NCBI RefSeq assembly: GCF_907164915.1
Contig: NC_061862.1
Coordinates: 4,034,358 to 4,098,357, forward strand
Direction: 5' to 3'
Origin: Impatiens glandulifera
Taxonomy: Eukaryota; Streptophyta; Magnoliopsida; Ericales; Balsaminaceae
DNA: 64,000 bases
Part shown: positions 8,702 to 19,260 of the stretch, piece by piece
How positions within the stretch are numbered: the stretch's first letter is position 1
Layout of the letters: every line of letters starts with the position of its first letter
The notes under the pieces: model-generated
Seen by the model: the letters and a program-made list of their open reading frames with translations, nothing else
Told to the model about the DNA's origin: nothing
Database searches by the model: none
Made by a program: the position numbers and the translations under genes

Positions 8702-11646
8702 ACGATAGTGAGTCGCTCGATCAATATGCTGGTCGACTCACATCCATATCAGTCAGGTACTCAAGCCTTGGAGAAACACTAAATGATATTGCGATAGTAA
8801 AGAAGCTCTTCGACACCGTGCCAGAAAGGTTTATCAGTGTGGTAGCTGGCATCGAGCAGTTTTACAACCTCGAGACGTTAACATTTGAGGAAGCTGTTGG
8901 AAGGCTGAAGGTCTTCGAGGAGCGTACGCGCAAGAAAAACACAAACTTTGGAGGAAACGAAGGACAAGTGTTACTCACTCAGGAGGAGTGGAAGGCACGG
9001 TTTAAAAAGGACGAGAAAGACTCATTGAACCAGTGGAAAAAGGATTCCACATATAGTGGGACCCGTGGTCAAGGAGGTAGAACCCGAGGTAGAGGCCAAG
9101 GGAGAGGAGGTCGAGGAGCACCATCTCGGAAAGACAAAGAAGGTGGTTCAGGTGGTCGAGGAGCTCCTCGAGACAAGAGTCACATTCGTTGTTTTAATTG
9201 CAACGAGATGGGACATTACTCAACACAATGTCGAGCAAAGAAGAATGAGGTATCACACCTTACCCACGCAGACAACGTCGAACCAGCATTACTTATGGCA
9301 ATCTCGGAGGAGATTCCTCCAATCAATGTTGTCATGCTGAATGAAATGAAGCTGACTCCAGAAATTTTAGAAGCTAAAAACGATGAGACATCAAGAGATG
9401 CTTGGTTCTTGGACAATGGCGCTAGCAATCACATGACTGGCGATAAAGAGAAGTTCTTTGAACTAGACGAGGCAGTCACTGGAAAGGTGAAGTTCGGAGA
9501 TGGTTCCACGGTACAAATTTGTGGTAAAGGTTCTATCATGTTCGAATGCAAAAATGGCGACCAGTGGCTTCTCGAGGGAGTTTTTTTCATTCCTTCTTTA
9601 AAAAGTAATTTAGTGAGTCTCGGGCAACTTACCGAGACAGGTCACAGGGTGGTGATGGATGGAGAAGAGCTTGAAGTCTTCGCTAAGAACCCTTCATGCC
9701 TTATCATGAAAGTGAGACGAACGCAAAATCGACTGTATCAAATTTGCTTGAAATTAGCAAAAACGGTTTGTCTTTTAGCTAATCTTGAAGATCCAGCATG
9801 GTTATGGCACGCTCGTCTCGGTCATGTTAACTTCCAAGCACTAAAGTCCCTCATAAATAAGGGAATGGCTGCTGGTGTTCCAAAAATTTCTCCTCCAAAA
9901 CAACTTTGTCGAACATTCCTAGTTGCAAAACAAACGAGACAACCGTTTGCGTTAGAAGCCAAGTTTCGAGCGAAAAAGCCACTCGAATTGTTGCACATTG
10001 ACTTATGTGGGCCAATCACGCCATCAACCCCAGGAGGAAATCGATACTTCATGCTGATTGTTGATGATAATTCCAGGTGGACGTGGCTCCATATGTTGAA
10101 AACAAAGGACGAAGCATGCTCTTCGTTTAAGAAGACGAAGCAATTGGTCGAGAATGTGACCGAACTTCGAATCAAAGTCCTTCGTTCAGATAGAGGAGGT
10201 GAATTCTTCTCGAGGGAATTTAGAGAGATGTGTGAAGAAGCAGGGATCGAGCGACAATTCACAGCACCATACTCTCCTCAACAAAATGGTGTGGTGGAGA
10301 GGCGTAATCGAACAGTGATGGCCATGGCTAGGTCGTTGCTCAAAAGCATGGCAGTCCCGAGCAAGTATTGGGGGGAGGCAGTTCGTCATGCAGTCTATCT
10401 TCTCAACCGGGTTCCAACCAAAGCTGTTCGAGACAAAACTCCATTTGAGATGTGGACTGGAATGAAGCCACACCTAGCGCACCTTCGTGTTTTTGGGTGT
10501 ACTGCGCATGCCAAGGTGACCACTCCCCATCTAAAAAAGTTAGACGACAGAAGTCAGTCGTTTGTCTATTTAGGCGTCGAAGAAGGAAGTAAGGCACACA
10601 GGTTGCTCGAACCACAAAATGACAAGATCCATGTGAGTCGTGACGTTGTGTTCGAAGAAAGTGCAGCATGGGATTGGCAAAATGAAAAGAGTGATCAACC
10701 CTTCAAAGTTTACGAAGAGGTTAATCACGAGCATGTTGGAATTCGAACGATCCCATTTGAGAGTGGATCGACAAGAGGACAGTATACTTCAGAAATGTTC
10801 CAAGAGGCTGTCTCGAATCCTCCACAGCTCGAGCAAGTGACTGAACAAACAGACCAAGGCGATGGTTTACTCACTCCATGGTCAGGTGGACACATTGGGA
10901 GTGATGAAGGACCTGTTCGATACAAGAACATGACCGATATCTTGGAAGAAACACCTCGAGTGACACTTGATTTTGAAGACTTGATGTTAGCACAGACGAA
11001 GGAACCTTCTTGCTACAATGAAGCGGTTGGACAACCACAATGGGAAGAAGCAATGACTAAAGAAATTGAAGCCATCGAGAAGAATGAGACGTGGTCTCTC
11101 GTCCCATTGCCAATCGGACACAAGGTAATTGGACTCAAATGGGTATTTAAGCTCAAGAAAAACTCAGATAGTGAGGTGATCCAGCACAAAGCTCGTTTAG
11201 TTGCAAAGGGATATGTGCAACGACAAGGCATTGACTTCGAAGAAACCTTCGCTCCAGTTGCTCGAATGGACACAATTCGAGTCATTCTTGCCTTGGCAGC
11301 CAATTGTGGTTGGAAAATTTATCATCTCGATGTAAAGTCAGCTTTTCTCAATGGAGAACTGGAAGAGGAAGTGTACGTAACTCAACCGGAAGGATTCAAG
11401 GCAATAGGGAAGGAGAATATGGTGCTTAAATTAAAAAAGGCATTGTATGGCCTAAGGCAAGCTCCTCGTGCGTGGAATCTAAAGTTGGAAAAAAGTTTGA
11501 AGAAAATGGGCTTCGAAAAGTGTACACAGGAGCAAGCGGTGTACACAAGAGGTAACGGTAATACCCGAATTATTGTTGGTATTTACGTGGATGATCTTAT
11601 TTTAACAGGTGGAGATCCAAAGGGTGTCAAACTTTTCAAAAAGTAG
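8692..11646 (+). pseudogene. Copia gag-pol polyprotein, main part
   Basis: 984 residues in the order of copia polyproteins. The rest of Gag ends in a CCHC knuckle ([14 protein letters not shown], about residue 167). A protease follows with [10 protein letters not shown] (about 238-247). The integrase zinc domain starts at HARLGH (about 373), and the catalytic core has the first Asp in HIDLCGP (about 437), then RSDRGGEF and NGVVERRNR with the Glu. Reverse transcriptase ends with the YVDD box (about 965). In the integrase HHCC finger the second Cys of CxxC is Phe (LCRTFL). The frame stops at TAG 11644-11646 and resumes in the same frame, so this is a nonsense mutation. Confidence 0.95.
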
Positions 11647-11649
11647 ATA

Positions 11650-12546
11650 ATGGGGGAGTTCGAGATGAGTGATCTCGGATTGCTTTCATACTACCTTGGA
11701 ATCGAGGTAGATCAGTTCGAAGGAGGTGTATCGATCAAGCAAACAACATATGCCAAAAAGGTGCTGAACCAATTTGGAATGCTTGATTGTAACTCAACAA
11801 AGGCACCAATGGAGCATAGGGCTCAACTCTATAAGGATCCCGAAGGACAACCGATTGATGCAACTGAATATCGAAGAGTCATTGGTTGTCTGCGATATCT
11901 CCTTCATACAAGGCCAGATCTTTCTTATGCTGTTGGTGTTGTCAGTAGATTCATGGAGAGGCCAACTGAGATACATCACAAGGCAGTGAAGCAGGTGCTT
12001 CGATACCTTCAAGGCACTATACACTTAGGTCTAGTGTTTCGAAAAGGAGGCGGTGACGAGGAAATAGTGGGTTACTCTGATAGTGATCTCGCAGGTGACC
12101 TAGATGACCGGAAAAGTACGGGGGGCATGGCGTTCTACATTAACGATAGTCTTGTTTCGTGGAACTCCCAGAAACAGAAAACAGTGGCATTATCCTCATG
12201 TGAAGCAGAGTTCATGGCTGCAGCAGCGGCAGCGTGTCAAGCACTTTGGTTGAAATCATTGTTGTTTGAACTAAGTGGTTCGAAACCTAAGGCAGTGAAG
12301 CTCTACGTTGACAACAAGTCTGCACTTGCACTCATGAAAAACCCAGTTTTTCATGGTCGTAGCAAACACATCGACACGAAATATCATTTCATTCGAGAGT
12401 GTGTTGAAGGAAGTCAAATCAAGGTAGAGTTTGTTCGAACGGATGAACAGAAGGCCGACATACTTACGAAAGCTTTGCCAGCATCAAAACTGGTGATGAT
12501 GCGACACCTGATCGGTGTTCGTGATCTCGAACCACGCCAGGACTAA
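11650..12546 (+). pseudogene. Copia reverse transcriptase end and RNase H
   Basis: 298 residues in the same frame as the preceding ORF, split from it only by the TAG at 11644. It begins at FEMSDLGLLSYYLGIEV of the RT connection and contains the RNase H motifs GYSDSDLAGD, RKSTGG, SSCEAEFMAA and VDNKSALAL, ending about ten bases before the polypurine tract. Without readthrough of the stop this domain would not be made from the polyprotein. Confidence 0.95.
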
Positions 12547-12555
12547 GGGGGAGAA
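12545..12555 (+). promoter_or_regulatory. Polypurine tract
   Basis: AAGGGGGAGAA lies directly before the 3' LTR; it is the expected primer for plus-strand DNA synthesis. Confidence 0.9.
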
Positions 12556-12864
12556 TGTTGTATTACTCCTGGCTGTTACAACGTTTACAAATAAATGGAA
12601 GATCTGCATTAATGAGAAAAACGGCAGATTTGCAATGATGAGGAAAACAAAATATTTGCAATAATGAGGAAAATAGAATATTTTCAATAAATTTCATTAA
12701 ATTAGAAAATTAAGAGTTTTTTTATTTTAGTATAAATAAAGTGTATGTTGATCTCATTAGAGGAAGAAAAATAAGAGAGAGATAACAACTCTTGTAATCG
12801 TTTTTTTAAGATTTTATAGATATTTTCTCAAAGTTTTGTGAGTGATTCTATTTCTGGGCCAACA
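12556..12864 (+). repeat. 3' LTR of copia element
   Basis: 309 bases, almost identical to the 5' LTR (two substitutions, seven instead of nine T residues in one run). It ends in CCAACA and is followed by the GACGT duplication. Confidence 0.97.
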
Positions 12865-13395
12865 GACGTGGCATAGCATCTTCTTCATCGTAGATCGCCC
12901 ATATCAGCTTCGCCTTAAAGCATTGATTAGACCTATCATTGTCAAAATTGTGAAAATCAGAGATAGGAACCTTCATGGGCATTGATTCCCTCCTCCTCAC
13001 CACTGATTGAAGCTCCACTGTGCCAGAAATTGTGGCAGTGCTAGGCTGGTTAGAAACCACCACCTCTCCTCCTCCTCCTCGGTTCGTTCACTGAGGAAAG
13101 ACAATATATTCCATGTTTCGATAGAAGCTTAAATGCCCCCATCTGCACCAACAGTTTTATTGTAATAAGGGTTAAGTAGACCACACATATACGTAAACTG
13201 TTTGATGAGCCTAGCCTTAACGGCAGATGATTTTAGACAAAAATTGCATAGAAATCAGTTTCCCCTTTGAATTTTGTCTCAGATGTAGCATAAACATCAA
13301 ATGTAGCTTTCATTTCTTTTATACCCTCCAAGCTGGGACAAAGCATCTGAGCTCTCAAAGCATAGGTACATGCTCCATTGTAGTCTTTCTCAACA
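12865..13395 (-). pseudogene. DnaJ/DUF3444 pseudogene copy 1, N-terminal part
   Basis: Read on the minus strand from 13395, this carries a J-domain-like region and then the start of DUF3444 (SDFHNFDNDRSNQCF and IYDEEDAMPRL). The middle zinc-ribbon and linker region present in the copy at 42465-43130 is missing, so the J-domain is joined directly to the linker VVVSNQPSTATISG. The HPD tripeptide that activates Hsp70 is not present. At 13395 the homology ends abruptly and copy 2 begins in the opposite orientation. Confidence 0.8.
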
Positions 13396-13832
13396 CGGGG
13401 AAGATGCCTTAGAATTTATCCTAGGAGCGGAGATATATGGGCCATATACAAGAACTGGTCATCGGAATGGAACAGGGAGACCCCCTCTGAGGTTAGGCAT
13501 CAATATGAGATAATGGAAATTATGATGGATTATGACGAAGAAGATGGGGTTTGCATGAGTCCACCGGTGAAACTAGATGGTTACAGGATTGTGAATGGGA
13601 GTAACCCAGATGAGGGTTCCATTTGTAGGGTTTTGAAGAAGTAAATGTTGAGATTCTCACATTGTGTTCCTTTCTGGCGAATTAGAGGTGCAGAGAAGAC
13701 TGATGATCTGCGAGAATGCTGTTGGGATCTTGACCCAGCCGCAACCCAAGATGGCCTTATTCTTCAAAAGCAGCAAGAAGAAGAAGCTGAAGCTGAAGCT
13801 GAAACTAGAAAACTTAAAGTGATATCTTAACT
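13396..13832 (+). pseudogene. DnaJ/DUF3444 pseudogene copy 2, C-terminal part only
   Basis: The plus-strand segment starts inside DUF3444 at the region corresponding to PRSGDIWAIYKNWSSEWN. It runs to the C-terminus with LRFSHCVPFWRIRGAEKTDD and WDLDPAATQDGLI, then a short Glu/Ala-rich tail of EAEAEAE. A premature TAA lies near 13642 where other copies encode KKEMLRF. It is an inverted partner of 7346-7770 in copy 1. Before the copia insertion the two arms were separated by well under 1 kb. Confidence 0.8.
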
Positions 13833-14100
13833 TACACCCCACCCCCAAATAGTAGATTATAAACTGTTTGTTTTTTCTTATGATTGTTCCTGAGTGTACT
13901 TGAGAGATTTACAGATGGATAGCCAAAACTATTATAGGTTGGTTGTTTCTTTATTTGAAAACTGTTGTTTATTTGTTGTTTCTGACTGAGTTGTTTTGAG
14001 ATCAAAGATTGAAATTAAGCTGCTCTTGAATTATCAACAGCCATACCCGGTCCAGGATCTGACTTTCCTCTTGCTGGATTGATCGTCTTCTTTTGTTATA
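13833..14100 (+). other. 3' flank of DnaJ/DUF3444 copy 2
   Basis: Matches the reverse complement of 39790-39995 and is related to 32223-32400. It is the downstream flank shared by the copies. No gene is seen. Confidence 0.55.
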
Positions 14101-15150
14101 AAATAAATAAATAAAATATTTAAATTATAATTTATTAATAAATTTTTTGATAAAGAAATTTGAGTATATCGTGTTTTAAAAAAATAGGTATAGACTTAGT
14201 GTTTAAAACATATTAAAAGAATATGTGTTTAATGCCGACCAATTTTTCGGTGATAATAACGTAATAGTATTACATCACAATATTAGATCTCTGAATTGTG
14301 ATTGTCTTAGTACAAGATTACACTACAAAAATAGGATGTTTTCAAAAATGCTCTTTTCAAATGAAAAAGTATTAAAATAAGTAATTATGAACTAATTTAG
14401 TATTACACAAATCAAATATGTTATTCTTAAGTTACAAAATTTATAATTTATGTTGTCACTCTTTTTTATAAATATATTTATAAGTAAAAATATTTTGTTT
14501 CCACTTTCAACATATATTATTGAAAAATATTATTAATATTATAATATATATTACCACATTATTTGCATTGTAGATTTTATTTATGATTTTGTATTTTATA
14601 ATTTATTTTATAATAATTATTATAATATAATTTATTAAGAATTTGCTTAATAATGACTTATTCATTTTTTTTTAACAAAAATTGTATTAACATTTATGTT
14701 GGTAAAAATATTTCTTAAAAATATTTAAAATTATTATTACAACATGATTTCAATAATTTATTAATTAATGTTTTTTATATTTTATTAATTTAATTAGCCA
14801 TATATTCTACAACATTTTTGCAATAATTTCATATATCTTAATAATAAATATAGTAATTTTAAATGAACATATTTTACAATACATAACAATTATATATTTT
14901 AAATATTCTCACTTAATTTACAAACTTATCTTGCAAGACCATTTGCAATTAATAGGTATTTTTTAAATAATTTATATATTTAATTTACTTGATATATATT
15001 TTGTCATATATATAAAATTTATATCTTATATTTTAACAATAATTTTAGCCATTTAATAGCATGATTTGCAATAACTTTACAATGTATATTTAAGTTTCTT
15101 TTTAATTAGTTTATTAATAGTATTTGTTTAGTAATAACAAATATGTATTT
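14100..15150. repeat. Very AT-rich repeat adjoining gypsy remnants
   Basis: The first half recurs inverted at 39230-39790. The second half recurs directly at 32450-32945 and inverted at 37365-37860. In each full case a gypsy coding fragment follows directly: RNase H here, RT at 32950 and at 37345. It may be non-coding gypsy DNA with different internal deletions. There are no ORFs. Confidence 0.6.
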
Positions 15151-16132
15151 TTTTAACAAGCTAGTGGAGATTGGCAAGTTAAAGTCGATAATCAACCTTA
15201 TCACTCGTTCCTCATGCGATTGATAGTCAAGTTTGAGAGTGTCACTTTCATTCATGCTCCAAGGAGTCAAAATCGATTTGCTGATGCCCTTACTGCACTT
15301 GCGGCAATGACTCAAAATCCAGATGGAATCAAGATCAAGCCACTCAAGATACTACAAAGACGCAATTGAATTTATGTGAAGCTAGTGGTCGATAATGCTG
15401 ATGTTTCAAGTAAACCTTGTTTTGAGCCCATCCAAACTTATATTGAAAAGGGAGCGTTGTGCCCTTTGTCAGTTTTCCACTAGTTATGTGGTTGTGGAAA
15501 GTTCTCTCTATCGAAGATTTTTCGATGGACAAAATATGCTTTGTGTAGATCATGTAGAATCTACCACCATCATAGAAGAAGTGCATGTTGGGAATTGCGG
15601 TTCTCATATGAATGACATGTCCATTGCTAAAAAAATCATTTGGCTAGGATAATTTTATCAAAATTTAGAACAAGATTGTATTGCGTTTATCAAGAAATGT
15701 CATTAATGAAAGATTTATGCCAATCTGAAACACACTCTTGCCTCTTTTCTCTATAACATGACCTCTCCATGGCCATTCTCCACATGGGGAATCAATATCA
15801 TCGGAAAAATTCACCCCTACGCTTTCAATAGTCATGAGTTCATTCTAGTTGCTATCAATTATTTCACCAAGTGGGTTGATGCTTCTTCGTTCAAAGTCCT
15901 CAAATCCTCTCATATGGCAAAGTTTATTCGCATCAATATAATCAGTCGATATGGGGTTCTCCATTTGATGATTTATGATAACAGACTTCATTTTTAAGGC
16001 AAGGTGATCAGACTCTTAAAAGAGTTCAAGATTAAGCATCACAAGTCGTCAACATACCGACTGCAAACCAATGAAGCGGTCGAAGCTTCTAACAAGAATG
16101 TGCTCTCAATCTTGAAGAAAACCACACAAACA
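15150..16132 (+). pseudogene. Decayed Ty3/gypsy pol: RNase H end and integrase
   Basis: From about 15160 the frame reads the C-terminal part of a gypsy RNase H (FIHAPRSQNRFADALTALA). From 15758 an integrase core follows (PWPFSTWGINIIGKIHP, FILVAINYFTKWVDASSFK, IISRYGVLHLMIYDN). The catalytic region is eroded: the expected SDNG is YDNR, stops interrupt at several points, and the QTNGAVE region reads QTNEAVE. The copia LTR at 16133 truncates it within the KILKKTT region. It cannot be functional. Confidence 0.85.
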
Positions 16133-16627
16133 TGTTGGGCCTTTGGGTCCAGCCCAATTAGGAATTTAATAAAACAAGCAAAATCTAAGAATTCTGCTCA
16201 TTTTATCACTTCTAGAGAGAGAAGCCATTCTGCAAAGAAGAGAAGAAACAGAGGAGAAGAAACAGAGGAAGAAGAAGATAAGGAAGTAGTAGATCTCTTA
16301 CATTTTCACCTTCAGGTTCCAATTTCTTGTTGTCTTATATGTAGACTAGCTTGAGTCTAAATGAAATTGGTTTTCTCTGTTTGTATGCCTCAACTTTGGG
16401 TTTAAAGTTGAGAAGAACATTTGTATCTGTTTCTTGCTTATAGTGAAATTTGCTGGTTGGCCCCGTGGTTTTTTACCCTCCAGGTTGAGAGGGTTTTCCA
16501 CGTAAATCTGATGTTGTTTTGTTCTGTGTTTGATCTTCTGTTTTAGACTTGGATAACCTGTGCATTTACCCATCTCACATTGCTAGATTACAGTATAAAA
16601 GTAATCTTCATTTCAAAATTCCCAACA
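16133..16627 (+). repeat. 5' LTR of second copia element
   Basis: 495 bases with perfect 7-base inverted ends, TGTTGGG to CCCAACA. It is followed two bases later by a tRNA-Met primer-binding site and then gag. It is inserted in the gypsy integrase remnant. No matching 3' LTR is seen in the window, because the element is cut off near 17450. A purine-rich stretch at 16215-16290 lies inside the LTR. Confidence 0.9.
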
Positions 16628-16629
16628 AG

Positions 16630-16641
16630 TGGTATCAGAGT
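16630..16641 (+). promoter_or_regulatory. Primer-binding site (tRNA-Met) of second copia
   Basis: TGGTATCAGAGT, two bases after the LTR end; the last base differs from the usual TGGTATCAGAGC. Confidence 0.9.
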
Positions 16642-16679
16642 TGTTAGGTTTATTTTGAAGAGTACTTTTGTAGGTTGAG

Positions 16680-17492
16680 ATGGAAGGCAATAGCACAATG
16701 ATCAGGTTGACAAATAATAACTGGCAGATTTGGAAATCCAAGATGGAGGATATCCTTTACTGTAAAGACTTGTATGAGCCGGTTGAAGAAGATAGTGCGA
16801 AGTCAAAAGATATGTCTGACAGTGATTGGACAAAATTGAACCGGAAAGCAGTCGACACAATTAGACAGTGGCTTGATGATAGCGTGTACCACCATGTAGC
16901 AAGTGAGAAGAGTGCACATGAGTTGTGGAAGAAGCTGGAGTCATTGTATGAGCAGAAAACAGCAGGTAACAAAGCGTTTCTGATTCGAAAGTTAGTAAAT
17001 CTGAAATTCAGAGAAGGTGCTGGTATTGCTGAGAATTTAAATGAGTTCCAGAGCTTGATTAATCAATTGTCAGTGATGGAGATGACCTTAGAAGATGAGT
17101 TGCAAGCTTTATTGCTCTTGGGATCATTGCCCGACAGTTGGGAGACATTGGTTGTGACAGTCAATAATGCAGCTCCGAATGGTGTTCTTACTATGAGTAT
17201 AGTTACTAGCATCTTGTTCAATGAGGAGACAAGAAGGAAGTCAACTAATACAAATAGTGCACAGGCCCTTGTCACAGAGAACAGGGGAAAAGCTGAATAC
17301 CGACAACAATCAAGAGGCCATAGCAAGTCCAGAGGCAGATCAAAATCTAAGGGAAGACAATGTTATCACTGTGGTAAAGAAGGTCACATAAAGAAAAATT
17401 GTAGATCCTGGAAAAGACTTCAGAATGAAGACAAAAATCAGAAGCAGACGCCTTTGATTTCTTATGGGCTTCGGCGAGCTCTTCGAATGTAA
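16680..17492 (+). pseudogene. Copia gag of second element, truncated
   Basis: 270 residues from the ATG at 16680, 39 bases after the primer-binding site. Features are the N-terminal NNNWQIWKSKMEDIL, the UBN2 segment HELWKKLESLYEQKTAGNK, LLGSLPDSWETL, a basic Ser/Arg-rich linker and a CCHC knuckle (CYHCGKEGHIKKNC) near residue 228. Gag itself looks intact to about residue 255. The last residues run into foreign DNA that codes on the minus strand, so protease, integrase and RT are missing. The gag type resembles the TNT1/Tork group. Confidence 0.9.
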
Positions 17493-18936
17493 GTTGTTGG
17501 TCGAGTAGTCGAGTCGCATCCTCATTTCGTTGAACCGCTATAGCCGGTGCAACATCTTCAACTCTTTGGATATGTTGGGCCAGGTCTGCATCCGCTTGTA
17601 CCGTTTCCTTTTGAATCCGGACTTGCTCGTCCTCGGCATCTTGAATCTTTTGAGCCGCGATTTCATTCGTCTTTTCAAGTGCTTTGTCGGCTTGCAGATT
17701 TGCTGCTACCATCTCCGCCAGTTGTTCGGTGACCGCCTTTAGATCGGCTTCGGTCTTGGCATTCTTCTCCTCAAGCGATGCTATTTTTTCAAGTATGGAT
17801 CCGGCCTGGACACCGGACTGAGACTGATTCCCTTCAATAGTATTCAGCCTTTGATCTGTTGTTATTAGGTGGAGATTTACCAAACCGACCTGTTGGTTGG
17901 TATGAGCAATATCGGTCTCCAACTTCTTAGTTACGGCCTCTAATGTCTTAGTTTTTTCAGTTGTTTTGCCGAACAGAAGATCAGTAAGACCGTATTTTTC
18001 CTCAACGGACGTAATCCGTTCAACCGTGGCTTCCAGCTGTTTATCGGTAGATTCAATTAACTCGATAGATTTTGCTGCGGTTTCCTTTATTTTCTTTTGC
18101 CACGTGGATTCATTGACAAATTCCTCGATAATGTCCTTGACCCTATCCTCTGTTACAGCCGGCACCGATGCATTGTCGGTTTGCGGAGATCCTAGCCGAT
18201 TAGTGGGCGGTGTACCCATTTCGATTTCGGTGCTGTTGATTATGGGTTCCGGTGGAGGGGAAGTATGCTCGGTCTCGTTCGGATTCGGACCTCCATCATC
18301 CTCAAGATGAGATCTGGAGAAAAGTGACGCCTCTTTGTGAGCGGGTTCCGATTCTAACCGTGCCAGCTCATCGGTTAGTTCCTGTTCTTTAACCGTTAGC
18401 ATGTCCAGCACTAAGCCTCGAACGGGGAATCCTCCGTCCCAGGGACATATTTTTCACAAAGATGAAGGATATGGTCAGAAAGCTCTATCAACCGTGCATG
18501 CGGTTCGACCATCCTTCCTCTTCGAAGAGCGGTCACCACGTCCTTGGCTCTTGTAAGTTTGAGCACCGCCGCTTCCATGTCAATCATCTTCTCATACCTT
18601 CGGTCATCGGGATGCTCCGGTAACATGTTAGCAAAGAGGGTTTCCTGCGGAATTAGAGCCCATTGAAAATAGACGTCGCTTGCAGCGTGAGCCTGAACGT
18701 GGAGTTGATCCAATATTTTGGAGACGAGATCCTCTCCCAGTTGCCGAATGTGTTCATCCGAGGATTCATTTCTTTCTGGTTGCCTGCCCGAACCGGTATC
18801 AATATCATCATTTCTGGCCGATTGTTCTTCGACCACCTTCTCTTTCCCTTTGCCAGACCGATCCGCCTCAGTGCTGTGTGAGAGAGTCCGGCTAGAGCTT
18901 GAAGCCGAGTTTTCTGGATTAAGTGTGTCGGTCTAA
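17450..18936 (-). pseudogene. Coiled-coil ORF of unknown family (one frameshift)
   Basis: The minus-strand reading frame starts after a stop at about 18940 and runs to 18411. It then continues in another frame from 18411 to where it meets the copia gag near 17450; a one-base change near 18411-18415 would join them into roughly 490 residues. The N-terminal part is Ser-rich and contains KGKEKVVEEQSARNDDID. A helical segment DLVSKILDQLHVQAHAASDV follows. The second half is a long heptad-rich coiled coil (EKIASLEEKNAKTEADLKAV, AVTEQLAEMVAANLQADKAL) with few aromatics. I do not recognise a named domain. Its context (next to 19261-21178, inside an LTR-element block) suggests a retroelement-associated or captured ORF. 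Confidence 0.55.
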
Positions 18937-18944
18937 ATACTAGC

Positions 18945-19255
18945 CGACCTAGTCGGTTACGAGGCTGCATTGCTTCCGGACTGTTCACCTATGAGAGAAG
19001 ATTGAGCGGGAATGCGGTTATTTTTGTAACCGTTGATTAAGAGAGCGGTGTTTTAGTGTAACCGTTTTATTTATGAGGCGGTTATTTAACCGGTGATGAA
19101 GCGGTTAGCAATTTTAACCGGTTGAACATTAAACCGATATTTTAACTTTGTGAGCTTGAGCCGATTTTCGAACTTAATAATTTAACTGACCGTATGATTG
19201 AAAGACATAATTGATACTGATACAGAGATCGGTTTGAGATACGCAAAAAGGAAAT
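18945..19255. other. Non-coding spacer dense in GCGGTT/AACCGG motifs
   Basis: About 300 bases upstream of the coiled-coil ORF hold many copies of GCGGTTA, AACCGTT and AACCGGT-like hexamers at 15-30 base spacing. The motif AACCG/CGGTT is also frequent across 19-23.6 kb, a compositional mark of this element block. The AACGG core resembles MYB-type sites, but binding is inferred only. Confidence 0.4.
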
Positions 19256-19260
19256 GAAAA

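Larger units (their letters stand above)
7984..12864 (+). mobile_element. Young full-length Ty1/copia LTR retrotransposon
   Basis: The element has a 5' LTR, tRNA-Met primer-binding site, gag, protease, integrase, reverse transcriptase, RNase H, polypurine tract and 3' LTR in copia order. The LTRs begin TG and end CA and are flanked by GACGT. They differ by two substitutions and a two-base T-run length change over about 310 bases, so the insertion is recent. The coding region has one frameshift and one in-frame stop, so this copy is probably non-autonomous. It sits in the minus-strand DnaJ/DUF3444 pseudogene in opposite orientation. Confidence 0.97.

Noticed and set aside
8422..8724. Minus-strand ORFs across the copia element (also 9822-10262, 10186-10473, 11013-11303)
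   Set aside because: They are shadows of the plus-strand gag-pol and have no domain features.
15106..15315. Minus-strand 69-codon ORF
   Set aside because: Lies antisense to the gypsy RNase H remnant.
16215..16354. Purine-rich GAAGAAGA stretch as a coding end or polypurine tract
   Set aside because: It lies inside the LTR between its TG and CA ends, so it is neither a tract before an LTR nor a gene.
17966..18310. 114-codon Ser-rich plus-strand ORF
   Set aside because: Antisense of the coiled-coil ORF; composition mirrors it.
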